Positions 35,248 through 45,132 are shown, counted from the stretch's first letter. The stretch: 64,000 nucleotides of DNA from Azotimanducus chitobiosivorans (GCA_965200235.1 OZ241339.1:868001-932000); one strand, 5' to 3'. Numbers and translations: made by a program. The notes: generated from the sequence alone by a model not told the origin.

Positions 35248-36479
35248 ATATGCTCAGAAGACTTGTGTGTATCGCGCTTGCCGTATCGCCTGGCTCGCTC
35301 GCAGCGGACAGTGTATTGATCGAGAACGCTAGGCTCCATACGGTCGGGCCGCAAGGCTCCCTTGCAGGCGATATGCTCGTCGTGGACGGGCGCATTGAGG
35401 CCGTCGGCGAGGTCGGCGATGTGTCTCAAGATGTGCGTCGCATTGACGCCAAAGGACGGCCAGTGACGCCTGGGCTTTTCAGCACGCTCTCGCGCATCGG
35501 ACTAGTTGAAATCGACGCGGTGATGTCGACCAGCGATGCGAGTGTGGATTTGCCTAAGCTCGGACCTTCGGTGCGCGTCGAAGCGGCGCTCAATCCGGAG
35601 AGCATAGTGTGGCGCCAGGCGCTCGTCGCTGGTGTCACACATACGGTGTCGGCACCGAACTTCGCGCAAACGCCTTTTGCCGGTATGAGCGTTGCGATTC
35701 GCCTAGGAACTGCGAAAGCGCCCGTCATCAGGCGCGATGTGTCGATGATGGTCGCCATGGGCGAGGCCGGATCGGCGCTGTCCGGCAATTCGCGCGCCGG
35801 CAACGTCGCGCTGATTGAGCAAGCCTTCGCCGATGCGCAAGAATACAACGCCATAGGCCGCTGGCACGAGGGCTATGCGTTTGCGCCACACGATTTGCGG
35901 ACGCTTGTCGAGGCGCATGCGGCCAAGTTGCCGCTCGCCATTTTGGCGAATCGCGCATCCGATATTCGTGCGGCTGTGGACCTTGTCGGCAAGGTCGGTT
36001 TGCCGCTCATCATTGTCGGTGGTGTAGAAGCGTGGAAGGTGGCCGATGAACTGGCAGCAGCAGAAGTGCCGGTGGTGCTCTTCCCCATGTCCAACCTGCC
36101 CAGCCGCTTCGAATCATTAGGCGCGCGACTCGACAATGCCGTAGTGCTCTTTGAAGCAGGCGTGGATTTCGCGGTGTTTGAAATCAATCCGCACGATACC
36201 GTGCGATTCCGCCAATCGGCAGGGAACCTGGTTGCAGAAGGTCTGCCATGGGACGTCGCGCTCGAGTCAATCACCCTTGCGCCGGCTCGCATCTGGGGGC
36301 TTGACGCCGAGTCCGGCTCGCTTGAACCCGGGAAAGTCGCAGACTTCGTCATTTGGTCTGGCGACCCACTCGAAGTAACGACTTGGCCCGAACAAGTGTT
36401 TGTCGCTGGCAAGCCCATCAACATGCGCAGCCGCCAAGACGATTTGTTCGAACGCTACGAATCTTTGCCACCCCATTGA
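35244..36479 (+). CDS. Amidohydrolase paralogue lacking the metal-binding residues
   Basis: A 411-residue protein with a signal peptide (about residues 1-20, cleavage near LAA). The fold is clearly that of its upstream neighbour: the start SVLIENARLHTVG and the end SGSLEPGKVADFVIW match. However, the HxH of strand 1 is replaced (VTPGLFSTLSRIG) and the histidine expected after strand 5 reads LAILANRASD. It therefore should not bind the usual dinuclear metal centre. It may be a non-catalytic partner of the upstream enzyme, which such tandem pairs suggest, or a divergent enzyme. Confidence 0.8.
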   Translation: MNMLRRLVCIALAVSPGSLAADSVLIENARLHTVGPQGSLAGDMLVVDGRIEAVGEVGDVSQDVRRIDAKGRPVTPGLFSTLSRIGLVEIDAVMSTSDASVDLPKLGPSVRVEAALNPESIVWRQALVAGVTHTVSAPNFAQTPFAGMSVAIRLGTAKAPVIRRDVSMMVAMGEAGSALSGNSRAGNVALIEQAFADAQEYNAIGRWHEGYAFAPHDLRTLVEAHAAKLPLAILANRASDIRAAVDLVGKVGLPLIIVGGVEAWKVADELAAAEVPVVLFPMSNLPSRFESLGARLDNAVVLFEAGVDFAVFEINPHDTVRFRQSAGNLVAEGLPWDVALESITLAPARIWGLDAESGSLEPGKVADFVIWSGDPLEVTTWPEQVFVAGKPINMRSRQDDLFERYESLPPH

Positions 36480-36538
36480 GACGCGCGAGCTCAAAGGTGT
36501 AGTACATTGGCGCACCTCGACACTTCGGGGAAACGCGA

Positions 36539-37321
36539 ATGGACATGCAAGGTGGCGTCGCCATCGTGACAGGCTCATCTTCTGGAGTCGGCGCTGCGTG
36601 TGCGAAGCGGCTCGCGGAACGAGGCGCGCACCTGGTTATCAACTATGCGTCCAATCGCGATGGCGCCGAGGCCACCCGTGAAGCCTGCGAAGCCTTTGGC
36701 ATCGAGACGCGCATCGTGCAAGCGGATGTCGCCAATGACGACGACTGTCGTCGCATGGTGAGTGTCGCGGAAGAGGCTTGGGGGCGCTGCGACGCCCTCG
36801 TCAACAATGCTGGCACGACTGTTTTTTGCCCCTTGAACGACTTGGAAGGGCTGTCGAGCACCGACTTCCAAGACATTTATGCAGTCAATACAATCGGCGC
36901 ATTCCAGATGAGTCGCGCGGCCGCGCCAATCATGCGCCGGGGCGGGCGCGGCAGCATCGTCATGGTGGCATCGACCGCCGGTGTCCTCGGGATCGGCAGC
37001 TCAATCGCCTATGCGGCTTCGAAGGGCGCGATGATTACGCTGACCAAGGCGCTCGCCCGCGTGCTCGGCCCGGAGATTCGCGTCAACGTCGTGTGCCCCG
37101 GGTTCATTCAGGGCGAGTGGCTGCGGCAAGGTATGGGCGATGCAGTATACGAGGCATCGAAGAACGCCATCGAGCGCACAACACCACTCGGGCGCACATC
37201 GACCCCGGACACAGTTGCGGATTCCGTCCTGACTTTCATCGAATCAAATGACCTGGTGACTGGTGAATCACTCATTCTCGATGCTGGCATGCACCTGACT
37301 GGTATGCCGACCGCGAGATAA
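36539..37321 (+). CDS. Short-chain dehydrogenase/reductase
   Basis: A 260-residue classical SDR. The NAD(P)-binding motif TGSSSGVG is at residues 11-18, NNAG at 89-92, the catalytic Ser at 145 and Y158-A-A-S-K162. The length and the closing segment D-S-V-L-T-F-I-E-S resemble 3-oxoacyl-ACP-reductase-like members. Asn36-Tyr at the end of strand 2 is closer to the NADP type. The substrate is not determinable. It has GGGGAAA upstream of ATG 36539 and no obvious operon partner. Confidence 0.88.
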   Translation: MDMQGGVAIVTGSSSGVGAACAKRLAERGAHLVINYASNRDGAEATREACEAFGIETRIVQADVANDDDCRRMVSVAEEAWGRCDALVNNAGTTVFCPLNDLEGLSSTDFQDIYAVNTIGAFQMSRAAAPIMRRGGRGSIVMVASTAGVLGIGSSIAYAASKGAMITLTKALARVLGPEIRVNVVCPGFIQGEWLRQGMGDAVYEASKNAIERTTPLGRTSTPDTVADSVLTFIESNDLVTGESLILDAGMHLTGMPTAR

Positions 37322-37373
37322 TTGGCTAGAATCGCGTTTCTTATTTCAGCGGTACACGAGGCGCACGCAAGCC

Positions 37374-38057
37374 ATGGGTCAATTTCGCAACCTTCAAGCC
37401 GTTGATGGCCACGAGTTCGCGGCCTTTGAGTCGCTGCCAGATGGCGAAGCAAGGGCCGGTGTCGTTGTCATTCAAGAAGTGTTTGGCGTCAATCCGCACA
37501 TTCGCTCGGTTGCCGATGGCTATGCCGCCGAGGGCTATGCGGTAATTGCGCCGGCGATTTTCGACCGTGTCGAGCGCGGTGTGGAACTCGGCTACGACGA
37601 AGCTGGCATGGGCGCCGGCATCAAGCTCGCTTTTCAAGATCTCAAAATGGAGAACACCCTCAAGGATTTGCAGGCCGCCATCGAGCACGTGTCGAGTCGT
37701 GCGCCAAACGGCAAAGTGGCGGTCGTCGGTTATTGCTTTGGCGGCTTGCTGACTTGGCTTTCGGCGTGCGAGCTTGACGGCGTGACTTGTGCATCGTCCT
37801 ACTATGGCGGCGGTGTGGCGGGCATGCGTGAGAAGCAGCCTCGGTGCCCGGTGATGATGCACTTCGGCGAACTCGACGCGCATATCCCGCTCTCCGATGT
37901 CGAAGCGGTGCGCACGGCGCAGCCGGGTGTGCAGGTGTTCGTCTACGAAGGGGCTGACCACGGGTTCAACTGCGATGCACGCGGCAGCTTTGATGCCGAT
38001 TCGGCGGCGCTTGCTCGGAAAAGAACCTTGGATTTCTTTTCCGAGCATGCCGCATAG
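37374..38057 (+). CDS. Dienelactone hydrolase family protein
   Basis: A 227-residue alpha/beta hydrolase with a cysteine nucleophile in GYCFGG (Cys121), an Asp in GELDAHIP and a His in GADHGFNC, the Cys-Asp-His triad of dienelactone hydrolases. These open lactone rings in chloroaromatic breakdown, but most genomic members act on unknown esters. It stands alone, 52 bp after the SDR gene. Confidence 0.88.
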   Translation: MGQFRNLQAVDGHEFAAFESLPDGEARAGVVVIQEVFGVNPHIRSVADGYAAEGYAVIAPAIFDRVERGVELGYDEAGMGAGIKLAFQDLKMENTLKDLQAAIEHVSSRAPNGKVAVVGYCFGGLLTWLSACELDGVTCASSYYGGGVAGMREKQPRCPVMMHFGELDAHIPLSDVEAVRTAQPGVQVFVYEGADHGFNCDARGSFDADSAALARKRTLDFFSEHAA

Positions 38058-38199
38058 CCTCAATACATGTGGAGCAAAGCACAAAACAACTTCCATTTGG
38101 CAAGCACATGGCGAGAAAATGTGCCTACAATGAGTCTCGCGCGTTTCGCCATCTGTACACGAAGCATTTCCACCATCATCTCCGACACATGGACCTGAT

Positions 38200-39012
38200 A
38201 TGACCCGCAAGATTCCCAAATCAATCACGAGATCAAAATCAATCACGAAAGTGTCATGCGCGCTTGTTGCGATCTTTGGTCTCAGTCTCTCGCCGCATCT
38301 TCTCTCCGATACGCTTGACGAGATATTCGTCATCAGTGCGCAGCTCAACGAACAGGCGCGGCAGTCGCAAGCAAAGATCGACGACATTTCGGATCAGACC
38401 CGCTCGCTTTTCAATGACTACAAAACGGTCCTCAGAGAAATCGAAGGACTGCGGGTCTACAACGCGCAGCTTTCGAGGCAGATTCGCGGGCAGGAAGAAC
38501 AAATGGCGCAGATATCTGACTCCATCGACCGCGTAACCGCCACGCAGCGCCAGATCACGCCGCTGATGCTGCGCATGATCGATGGTCTCGAGCAGTTTGT
38601 ATCGCTCGATCTGCCGTTTCTTCCCGAAGAACGGGCAGCGCGAATCGAGCGTTTGCGCGACATGATGGATCAGGCCAATGTCGCGGTTTCCGAGAAGCTG
38701 AGTCAGGTGCTCAATGCCTACCAGATCGAAAACGAGTATGGGCGCACTATGGAAGCTTACTCGGGGACGGTTGAACTGAATGGCGAAGAGCGGGTTGCCG
38801 ACTTATTCAGGTTTGGCCGTGTGGTGCTTGCTTTCCAAAGCCCGGACGGCGATGTCACGGGCATGTGGAACCGTGACACGCAGCAATGGGAGGAGATTGA
38901 TGACTCATATGCGACTGCGGTTAGAAACGGCATCCGCATGGCGCGCAAGCAGTTGTCGGTGGATCTGCTGAATTTGCCATTGGTGATCGATGAGAAAGGA
39001 GCAGCTCAATGA
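38200..39012 (+). CDS. DUF3450 periplasmic coiled-coil protein of a Ttp-type TonB system
   Basis: A 270-residue protein with a signal peptide (hydrophobic residues about 20-33). A long coiled coil rich in Gln, Glu and Arg (about 40-180) is followed by a small domain with MWNRDTQQWEEID. DUF3450 proteins are encoded with TonB2/TtpC systems and are thought to contact the periplasmic part of the TolQ-like protein. The gene opens a six-gene operon and overlaps the next by 4 nt. Confidence 0.85.
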   Translation: MTRKIPKSITRSKSITKVSCALVAIFGLSLSPHLLSDTLDEIFVISAQLNEQARQSQAKIDDISDQTRSLFNDYKTVLREIEGLRVYNAQLSRQIRGQEEQMAQISDSIDRVTATQRQITPLMLRMIDGLEQFVSLDLPFLPEERAARIERLRDMMDQANVAVSEKLSQVLNAYQIENEYGRTMEAYSGTVELNGEERVADLFRFGRVVLAFQSPDGDVTGMWNRDTQQWEEIDDSYATAVRNGIRMARKQLSVDLLNLPLVIDEKGAAQ

Positions 39013-40493
39013 AATCTATGAATGTTCATGGACTAACCATTACCTGTGGGCTTGCGCTCGCTCTGGTCTGCGGGCAGGCACTTGCGCAGGATGCCGACGA
39101 CTCGTCGCAAACGCCAGCCGATGTCGAAGTCAATCAAGCGGCATCGCTTGACGAGCTGCTCGAACTCGTTCGCCAGCGCCGAGTCGTCGAGTCGCGCGAA
39201 CATGTGGCGCGCGAGCAGGAGTTTGCGAACAGTCGCGACCGTCAGCAGCAGATGCTTGAGGACGCGCGCGCCGAACAACGCAGCGAAGAGCGACGTGCTG
39301 AGCGATTGAATGCGCAGTTCAACGAGAACGAAGACCGCATTGATGTGCTGCAGAACACCCTCGATGAGCGCTTGGGGCGTCTGCGAGAACTCTTTGGGGT
39401 GCTCCAGCAAGTGGCCGGCGATACTCGCGGTCTGTTTGAAGGTTCCATCATCAGCGCCGAGTTTGAAGAAGACCGCGGCGAATGGCTGAACGAGTTTGCC
39501 GCCAAGATGGGCACGTCGACGCAGCTTGCGACCATTGAGGAAATGGAGCGGCTGTGGTTCGAATTGCAGCGAGAAATGACTAAGACCGGCGAAGTGAAGC
39601 GATTTGATGGCGTCGTGAGTCTCTTGAACGGCGAGAACAAGCCCACGGAAGTAGTGCGTGTCGGCGCCTTCAATTTGGTGGCCGACGGTGAGTACCTCAA
39701 CTATGTGCCCGGCGTCGGCATCACTGAGCTTGCGCGCCAGCCAGCGGGACGCTATACCAGCACTGTAGGGGACTTGGAGGATGCCAGCGTTGGCGATGTG
39801 GTGGAGTTTGCAGTTGACCCGACGCGCGGCTCCCTGTTGTCCTTGCTCATTCAAGCGGCAACGGTTGGCGAGCGGGTCGGTTCGCTGTTCGGCGGCATCG
39901 CCGACGGAGATTGCTACCTGCCATTTTGCGATGGTCAGGGCGGATACGTTGGCTCGATCATTATTCTCGGCGGCATTCTCGGTGTACTTCTGGCGATCGA
40001 GCGGTTCGTCACGCTCTACCTGATCGGGCGCAAGGTGCATGCGCAGCGTGAGTCAGATGAAGCGAGTGATGACAATCCGCTCGGCCGAATTATGAAGGTG
40101 TATGAGGCCAACAAGTCGGTGGATGTCGAAACGCTTGAGCTGAAATTGAGCGAGGCGATACTCACTGAAACACCTGCGATTACGCGCAATATCACTCTGA
40201 TTCAAGTGATCTCGGTGGTCGCGCCGCTCGCAGGACTGCTCGGCACGGTGATCGGCATGATCTTGACGTTCCAAGCAATTACCCTCTTTGGCACCGGCGA
40301 TCCCAAGACCATGGCGGGCGGTATTTCGACCGCGCTCATGACGACTGTGCTCGGCCTGTGCGTCGCTATTCCGACTGTGCTGCTGCACGCCCTCGTCAAC
40401 AGTCAGAGTAAATCGCTTATCCATCTGATCGATGAGCAGAGCGCTGGGATCGTGGCTGAACACGCGGAGCGTACCGGCGAGGCGCTCGGTTGA
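39009..40493 (+). CDS. TolQ/ExbB-family proton channel with large periplasmic domain (TtpC-like)
   Basis: A 494-residue protein: signal peptide (about 1-25), a coiled-coil periplasmic region of roughly 280 residues, then a MotA/TolQ/ExbB proton-channel domain in the last 180 residues with helices around GSIIILGGILGVLLAIE and LIQVISVVAPLAGLLGTVIGM. In Vibrio the TtpC homologue supports the TonB2 complex. The large N-terminal extension distinguishes it from the short ExbB encoded next. Confidence 0.88.
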   Translation: MKSMNVHGLTITCGLALALVCGQALAQDADDSSQTPADVEVNQAASLDELLELVRQRRVVESREHVAREQEFANSRDRQQQMLEDARAEQRSEERRAERLNAQFNENEDRIDVLQNTLDERLGRLRELFGVLQQVAGDTRGLFEGSIISAEFEEDRGEWLNEFAAKMGTSTQLATIEEMERLWFELQREMTKTGEVKRFDGVVSLLNGENKPTEVVRVGAFNLVADGEYLNYVPGVGITELARQPAGRYTSTVGDLEDASVGDVVEFAVDPTRGSLLSLLIQAATVGERVGSLFGGIADGDCYLPFCDGQGGYVGSIIILGGILGVLLAIERFVTLYLIGRKVHAQRESDEASDDNPLGRIMKVYEANKSVDVETLELKLSEAILTETPAITRNITLIQVISVVAPLAGLLGTVIGMILTFQAITLFGTGDPKTMAGGISTALMTTVLGLCVAIPTVLLHALVNSQSKSLIHLIDEQSAGIVAEHAERTGEALG

Positions 40494-40537
40494 TATCGAC
40501 TGTCCTCATCTAATCCGCGTTCGCAGAGGCAAGCAGC

Positions 40538-41056
40538 ATGATTGGCGATATCTATCTGGCCATACAGATATTCATGGAGCGGGGTGGCGATGTACTGTGG
40601 TTCATCGCCGCCATCACGTTTCTCATGTGGGCACTGATCTTCGAGCGCATCTGGTACTTCTTCCGCGAGCACCAAGGTGTTGTCGGAGAGACTGTGCAAA
40701 TCTGGGAAGGGCGCCCGGAGCGTCGCTCGTGGAGCGCGCAGCAGATTCGCGATGCCTTGATTTCCGAGTCGAGCGAGCGCATTCTTGGCAGTTTGCCGCT
40801 TATTCAGACATGCGTCGCACTGTGTCCGTTGCTTGGGCTTCTTGGCACGGTGACGGGCATGATTTCGGTGTTCGATGCCATGGCGACGCAAGGCGGCAAC
40901 GCGCGTTCGATGGCGGCAGGTGTGTCAATGGCGACCATTCCAACGATGGCCGGAATGATCGCATCCCTGTCAGGATTGCTCGCGGTTGCGTTCTTGCGGC
41001 GGCGCGTTGGGCATGAAATCGAGTCGATTCAGGACCGGCTTACTTTTGATAACTAA
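40538..41056 (+). CDS. exbB: ExbB-type biopolymer transport protein
   Basis: A 172-residue proton-channel subunit with three membrane helices and the family segment LCPLLGLLGTVTGMISVFDAM. It forms the ExbB pentamer core that energises TonB. It lies between the TtpC-like gene and exbD in the operon. Confidence 0.92.
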   Translation: MIGDIYLAIQIFMERGGDVLWFIAAITFLMWALIFERIWYFFREHQGVVGETVQIWEGRPERRSWSAQQIRDALISESSERILGSLPLIQTCVALCPLLGLLGTVTGMISVFDAMATQGGNARSMAAGVSMATIPTMAGMIASLSGLLAVAFLRRRVGHEIESIQDRLTFDN

Positions 41057-41087
41057 AGCGATACGGATGGAGCACGAGGAGTAGATC

Positions 41088-41486
41088 ATGGCGAGACAGC
41101 GCTTCAATCGTGATGAGGAATCCGACATTAATCTCGCGCCAATGCTTGATGTCGTCTTCATCATGCTCATTTTCTTCATTGTCACCGCCACCTTCATCAA
41201 GCAAGCGGGCATTGACGTGCTGCGCCCGGCGGCTGATAGCGCGGAAGAAAAGCCAACGGTGAGTGTGCTCGTGGCGGTCAGTGAGACGGGAGATATCTGG
41301 ATTGACAACAAGCGCGTCGATCCGGCTGCGGTGCGTGCCAATATCGAGCGTATTCACGCTGAAAATCCCAAGGGCGGACTCGTGGTGCAAGCTGACCGGG
41401 GCGCTCAGATGAAACAAGTGATGGCCGTGCTCGCAGCGGCGCGCGCAGCGAACATCACGCAGGTGGCGCTCTCCACCGAGCGCTAG
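41088..41486 (+). CDS. exbD: ExbD-type biopolymer transport protein
   Basis: A 132-residue protein with one N-terminal helix preceded by the conserved INLAPMLDVVFIMLIFF; the Asp in this segment is the proton-conducting residue. A periplasmic domain follows. It partners the ExbB encoded upstream. Confidence 0.94.
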   Translation: MARQRFNRDEESDINLAPMLDVVFIMLIFFIVTATFIKQAGIDVLRPAADSAEEKPTVSVLVAVSETGDIWIDNKRVDPAAVRANIERIHAENPKGGLVVQADRGAQMKQVMAVLAAARAANITQVALSTER

Positions 41487-41535
41487 ACGCAGCTTGGCAA
41501 CTGAAGTGGAAGTACGTTAGGCACAGGAGGCACCC

Positions 41536-42183
41536 ATGAGCAATGGCGGATTCTTGAAAGCGAGCGCTGGGGCGGGGAGCATGATGCGTGTCGGGATTGG
41601 CCTTGGCCTCGGCTTCGTCATGACAGTCGGCCTGTTTCTCATCATGCAGGCGCTGATCAAAAGCGACAAGAGCCCTTTTACCGACGCGCCAGATGGGCGC
41701 ATTGTTGATTTTGTGCGCCTCATCGAGGACACTACACCTGAAATCGAGAAACGCAAGCCGCCGCCCCCGCCGCCGGTCGATGAGCCGCCACCCGAGATGC
41801 CTCGCCCGCAGATGGAGTCGCAAGACACCAGCCTAGGCGTGGACATTGCCGCGGTCGATCCAGGTATCGGTGGCATTGGCATCGACACCGGCGGTTATTC
41901 GTCCGATGGCGAGTATCTGCCAATTGTCAAGGTGCGCCCCATCTACCCCCGCCGTGCGCAGACGCGCGGCATCGAAGGCTATGTGCTGCTTGAGTTCACC
42001 GTGACGCGCACCGGCGCGGTGGCTGATCCAATCGTCATCGAATCTGACCCGCCCGGCATCTTTGACCGCGCTGCGATCAACGCGGCTCTCAAGTTTAAGT
42101 ACAAGCCGAAGGTAGTGAACGGAGAGCCCATCGATGTTGCAGGCGTGCTGCATCGGATTACGTTCGAATTGGCCGACGAGTAG
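41536..42183 (+). CDS. tonB: TonB energy transducer
   Basis: A 215-residue protein with an N-terminal membrane helix (about residues 16-38) and a short Pro-rich region (KPPPPPPVDEPPPEMP). The C-terminal TonB domain has the Y-P-R-R-A-Q-T-R-G-I-E-G-Y-V signature, where receptors dock. The Pro segment is brief compared with enteric TonB, as in TonB2-type proteins. RBS AGGAGG precedes ATG 41536. Confidence 0.93.
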   Translation: MSNGGFLKASAGAGSMMRVGIGLGLGFVMTVGLFLIMQALIKSDKSPFTDAPDGRIVDFVRLIEDTTPEIEKRKPPPPPPVDEPPPEMPRPQMESQDTSLGVDIAAVDPGIGGIGIDTGGYSSDGEYLPIVKVRPIYPRRAQTRGIEGYVLLEFTVTRTGAVADPIVIESDPPGIFDRAAINAALKFKYKPKVVNGEPIDVAGVLHRITFELADE

Positions 42184-42264
42184 CCGAACACTGTGAGACA
42201 TCACCCAATAGCACGCCGCCACAGCGCTTTCACTGGAATACGCGACGCCGAGGAAAAGACCCTG

Positions 42265-43626
42265 ATGCAGCCAAGCAGCCAACCTACGACGACAATCCCC
42301 AAGGGGCGCGGCATATGCCTTTTGCTTGCGTTCAGCGTGAGCCTCGCTGGCATTGTCGGTATCGGCCTCGTGCCAAACGGTGATGCGCGTGCACAGTCGA
42401 ATGAGCAAGAAGAGCGCCCACGTCAAGCGACGCGCCGCATCCCAGCCATGAGCGAGGCGGTGTTCAATCAACTTGCTGAAGCGCAGGAGATGGTGGAGCT
42501 CAAAGACTATGGTGGTGCCCGCGAGCATCTCCTGAAGCTGCTTGACCGGCGGCGCTTGAACGGTAATGAACGAGCGCAGATTCATAACCTGCTCGCCTTT
42601 GTTGCGCTGGAGCGGGAAGACAACAACACCGGCATCGTCCACTTGGAAAAGGTCTTGGCCGAAGGCGATCAGATTACCGAAGGCTTGGAAGTCAATACCC
42701 TCTACACATTGGCGCAGTTGTTCTTCATTGAGGAGAAGTACGACCAGTCGCTTGAATATATGAAGCGCCGCATGGCGAAAGAGACAAACCCGAGTCCGCA
42801 GCAATTGGTGTTCCTCGGCCAGATTTACTATCAGAAAGGCGATATACCTTCAGCGATCATTGAAATCGAACGAGCCATCAAGACCGCCCAAGCCGGCAAC
42901 ATGGAAGTGAAAGAAAGCTGGTGGGCGATGTTGCGCTACTTCCACTACGAGCAGAAGGACATCGCCAAAGCAGTCGATATCTTGAAAATACTGGTGCGGG
43001 ATTTCCCCAAGCAGGATTACTGGATTCAGCTGTGCGGCATGTACAGCGAGCTTGAGCAGGAGAGTAGGGTCATGGCCTGCTTTGAAGCGGCGCACCTCGG
43101 CGGACATCTTGATCGCGAATCACTCATGCGGAACTACGCTGGCCTCTTGATGAATGCTGGCGCGCCGATTCGCGCCGCCAAGTATTTCCGGGAAGCAATG
43201 GATGCCGAAATCGTCACCGAGACCGAGGACAACTTTACGACGCTCGGCCAGGGCTATCAGTTCTCGCAGGAGCACGAGGAAGCCATTGAGGCCTTTGAAG
43301 CAGCCGCCAAGCTCGCCGACAAAGGCAATATCTACGAGAACCTGACGCAGCTCTACTACGAGCGCGATGAGTTCGGGAAGTGTGTCGATGCCGCTGAATC
43401 AGCATCCGAGAAAGGCGGTGTTCGGCGCGAAGGTTCGCTGCTTATTGTCAAAGGGCTGTGCCTGTACAATTTGGATGAGCTCGCGAAGTCGAGAAGTGTC
43501 TTTGTAGATGCCCGTAGCGCGTCACGGCGGAATCGCGACCAGGCAGATGCGCGTACCGCCGGTCAATGGATTGCTTATCTGGACAAGGAAAAGGCGCGAA
43601 GAGACACCTTGAGCGATCGGCAATAG
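42265..43626 (+). CDS. Tetratricopeptide-repeat protein of the TonB operon
   Basis: A 453-residue protein with a signal peptide (about residues 15-43) and a long array of TPR-like helices, for example LAEAQEMVELKDYGGAREHL and LGQGYQFSQEHEEAIEAFE. A TPR gene closes most operons of this kind and has been linked to full TonB2 activity. ATG 42265 is preferred for GAGGA upstream; the frame is open from 42193. Confidence 0.85.
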   Translation: MQPSSQPTTTIPKGRGICLLLAFSVSLAGIVGIGLVPNGDARAQSNEQEERPRQATRRIPAMSEAVFNQLAEAQEMVELKDYGGAREHLLKLLDRRRLNGNERAQIHNLLAFVALEREDNNTGIVHLEKVLAEGDQITEGLEVNTLYTLAQLFFIEEKYDQSLEYMKRRMAKETNPSPQQLVFLGQIYYQKGDIPSAIIEIERAIKTAQAGNMEVKESWWAMLRYFHYEQKDIAKAVDILKILVRDFPKQDYWIQLCGMYSELEQESRVMACFEAAHLGGHLDRESLMRNYAGLLMNAGAPIRAAKYFREAMDAEIVTETEDNFTTLGQGYQFSQEHEEAIEAFEAAAKLADKGNIYENLTQLYYERDEFGKCVDAAESASEKGGVRREGSLLIVKGLCLYNLDELAKSRSVFVDARSASRRNRDQADARTAGQWIAYLDKEKARRDTLSDRQ

Positions 43627-43717
43627 CGAGCGTGAAGGGCGCAGGCGTTGCCGACTCGTTGCTTGCCTGCTGCGGCCACGGCCGCGGGGATGCGTTCGAA
43701 GCGCCTGCTTGTACGCT

Positions 43718-44374
43718 GTGTTCACAGGCATCGTTGAAGTTTTGAGCCCTGTCCGTTCGGTCGCTGAGAACGGTGGTGTTCTGCGACTCAGCGTCGGTGC
43801 GCCGTCCGAGTTTGCCTTGTCAGTCGCCGTTGGTGACTCAGTGGCAGTCAACGGCGTGTGTTTAACGCGCGTCAATGCCGCCCCATCCGAGACGCTTGAG
43901 TTCGATGTGGTGCAGGAAACGTGCCTGCGCTCAAACCTCGGAGCGCTGTGCGCGGGCGATCAGGTCAACCTGGAGCGCTCGTTGTGTTTTGGCGCCCGCC
44001 TCGGAGGTCATCTCGTGGCTGGTCACGTCTGGTCAACTGAAACATGCCTTGCCGTTGAACGCGATGATGACAATTGCTTGGCTTGGTTTTCTCTCGGGCC
44101 TGCGAGCGTGCCTTATATGCTGCACAAGGGTTTTGTTGCGCTTGACGGCGTGAGCCTGACGGTCGCGCGTATCGAGCACGGCAATACCGGTTCAACATTC
44201 GCGGTCTCACTCATCCCTGAAACGAGGCAGCGCACGCGCTTCGGCGCGCTTGAGGAAGGCGACCAAGTCAACCTGGAAGTGGATGCGCAGGCGCAGGCTA
44301 TTGTGGATACGGTCATGCGCGTGCTCGCCGACATGCCGGGCGATGTTCACCGCGAGATGGCGAAGAGTTCGTGA
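43718..44374 (+). CDS. ribE: Riboflavin synthase, alpha subunit
   Basis: The enzyme dismutates two 6,7-dimethyl-8-ribityllumazines to riboflavin. The GTG at 43718 gives the invariant start MFTGIVE. The 218-residue protein contains the two lumazine-binding repeats, the second beginning at RSLCFGARLGGHLVAGHV. It has a GTGA overlap with cmk. No FMN riboswitch is seen upstream and no other rib gene is adjacent. Confidence 0.93.
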   Translation: MFTGIVEVLSPVRSVAENGGVLRLSVGAPSEFALSVAVGDSVAVNGVCLTRVNAAPSETLEFDVVQETCLRSNLGALCAGDQVNLERSLCFGARLGGHLVAGHVWSTETCLAVERDDDNCLAWFSLGPASVPYMLHKGFVALDGVSLTVARIEHGNTGSTFAVSLIPETRQRTRFGALEEGDQVNLEVDAQAQAIVDTVMRVLADMPGDVHREMAKSS

Positions 44375-45132
44375 CCGTTCGGCCTGCGGGACAGAAAGCG
44401 CCAGTCATCGCGGTTGATGGGCCGAGCGGTGTCGGAAAAGGTGATGTCAGTCAATTTCTCGCGAGTTCGCTCGGCTGGTGCATCATGGACAGTGGCGCTT
44501 TGTATCGGATCCTTGCATACAAAGCACTCGAGATCGGTGTGCGCACCGACGATGTATCGCGATTGTGCGAGCTGGCGGCGGACTTGGAAGTGAGCTTTGC
44601 CATTGATGGCGATGCCCTTCAGGTCATCTACGAGGGCGCGGACATTGGCGATGCCATTCGCCGCGAAAATGTCGGCGTGGCGGCCTCGCAGCTTGCGGTC
44701 TGGCCAGAGGTCAGGCGCCGCGTCGTTCGCGCGCAGCGCCGCCAACGCCGCTCGCCCGGCCTGGTGGCTGACGGCCGCGACATGGGCACAGAGGTGTTCC
44801 CCGACGCCGACCTCAAGCTTTTTCTTGAGGCCAGCGTTGAAGCGCGGGCGAATAGACGTTTTCAGCAGTTGAAAGCACTTGGATTTAGTGTTAGCTTAGG
44901 CAGTCTTTTGCAGAGTATTTCGCGGCGCGACGAACAGGACCGGACACGCAAGCACTCGCCGCTCATAGCCGCGCAGGATGCCATCGTCATCAATACGACA
45001 CGCATGGGGCGCGAGGCTGTGCGCAGCCGGGTGCTTGAGATTGTTCGAGACAAAGCACTTGACAGGCTTGCTCAGAACAAACCGGTTGCCAGCGCTTCAC
45101 AAGCGACGCATGCTCTGCCCTCACCACACTAA
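44371..45132 (+). CDS. cmk: Cytidylate kinase
   Basis: This enzyme phosphorylates CMP and dCMP. The P-loop GPSGVGKGDVS lies near residue 17 and MDSGALYR near 39. DGRDMGTEVFPDA near 132 is the family's typical segment, and RDEQDRTR near 190 is also present. At 253 residues it has an extra C-terminal tail of about 25 residues. It lies 68 bp upstream of rpsA, the conserved order. Confidence 0.94.
   Translation: MTVRPAGQKAPVIAVDGPSGVGKGDVSQFLASSLGWCIMDSGALYRILAYKALEIGVRTDDVSRLCELAADLEVSFAIDGDALQVIYEGADIGDAIRRENVGVAASQLAVWPEVRRRVVRAQRRQRRSPGLVADGRDMGTEVFPDADLKLFLEASVEARANRRFQQLKALGFSVSLGSLLQSISRRDEQDRTRKHSPLIAAQDAIVINTTRMGREAVRSRVLEIVRDKALDRLAQNKPVASASQATHALPSPH

Noticed and set aside
43627..43717. 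FMN riboswitch before ribE
   Set aside because: The gap is under 100 bp and shows none of the conserved six-helix FMN aptamer sequence.
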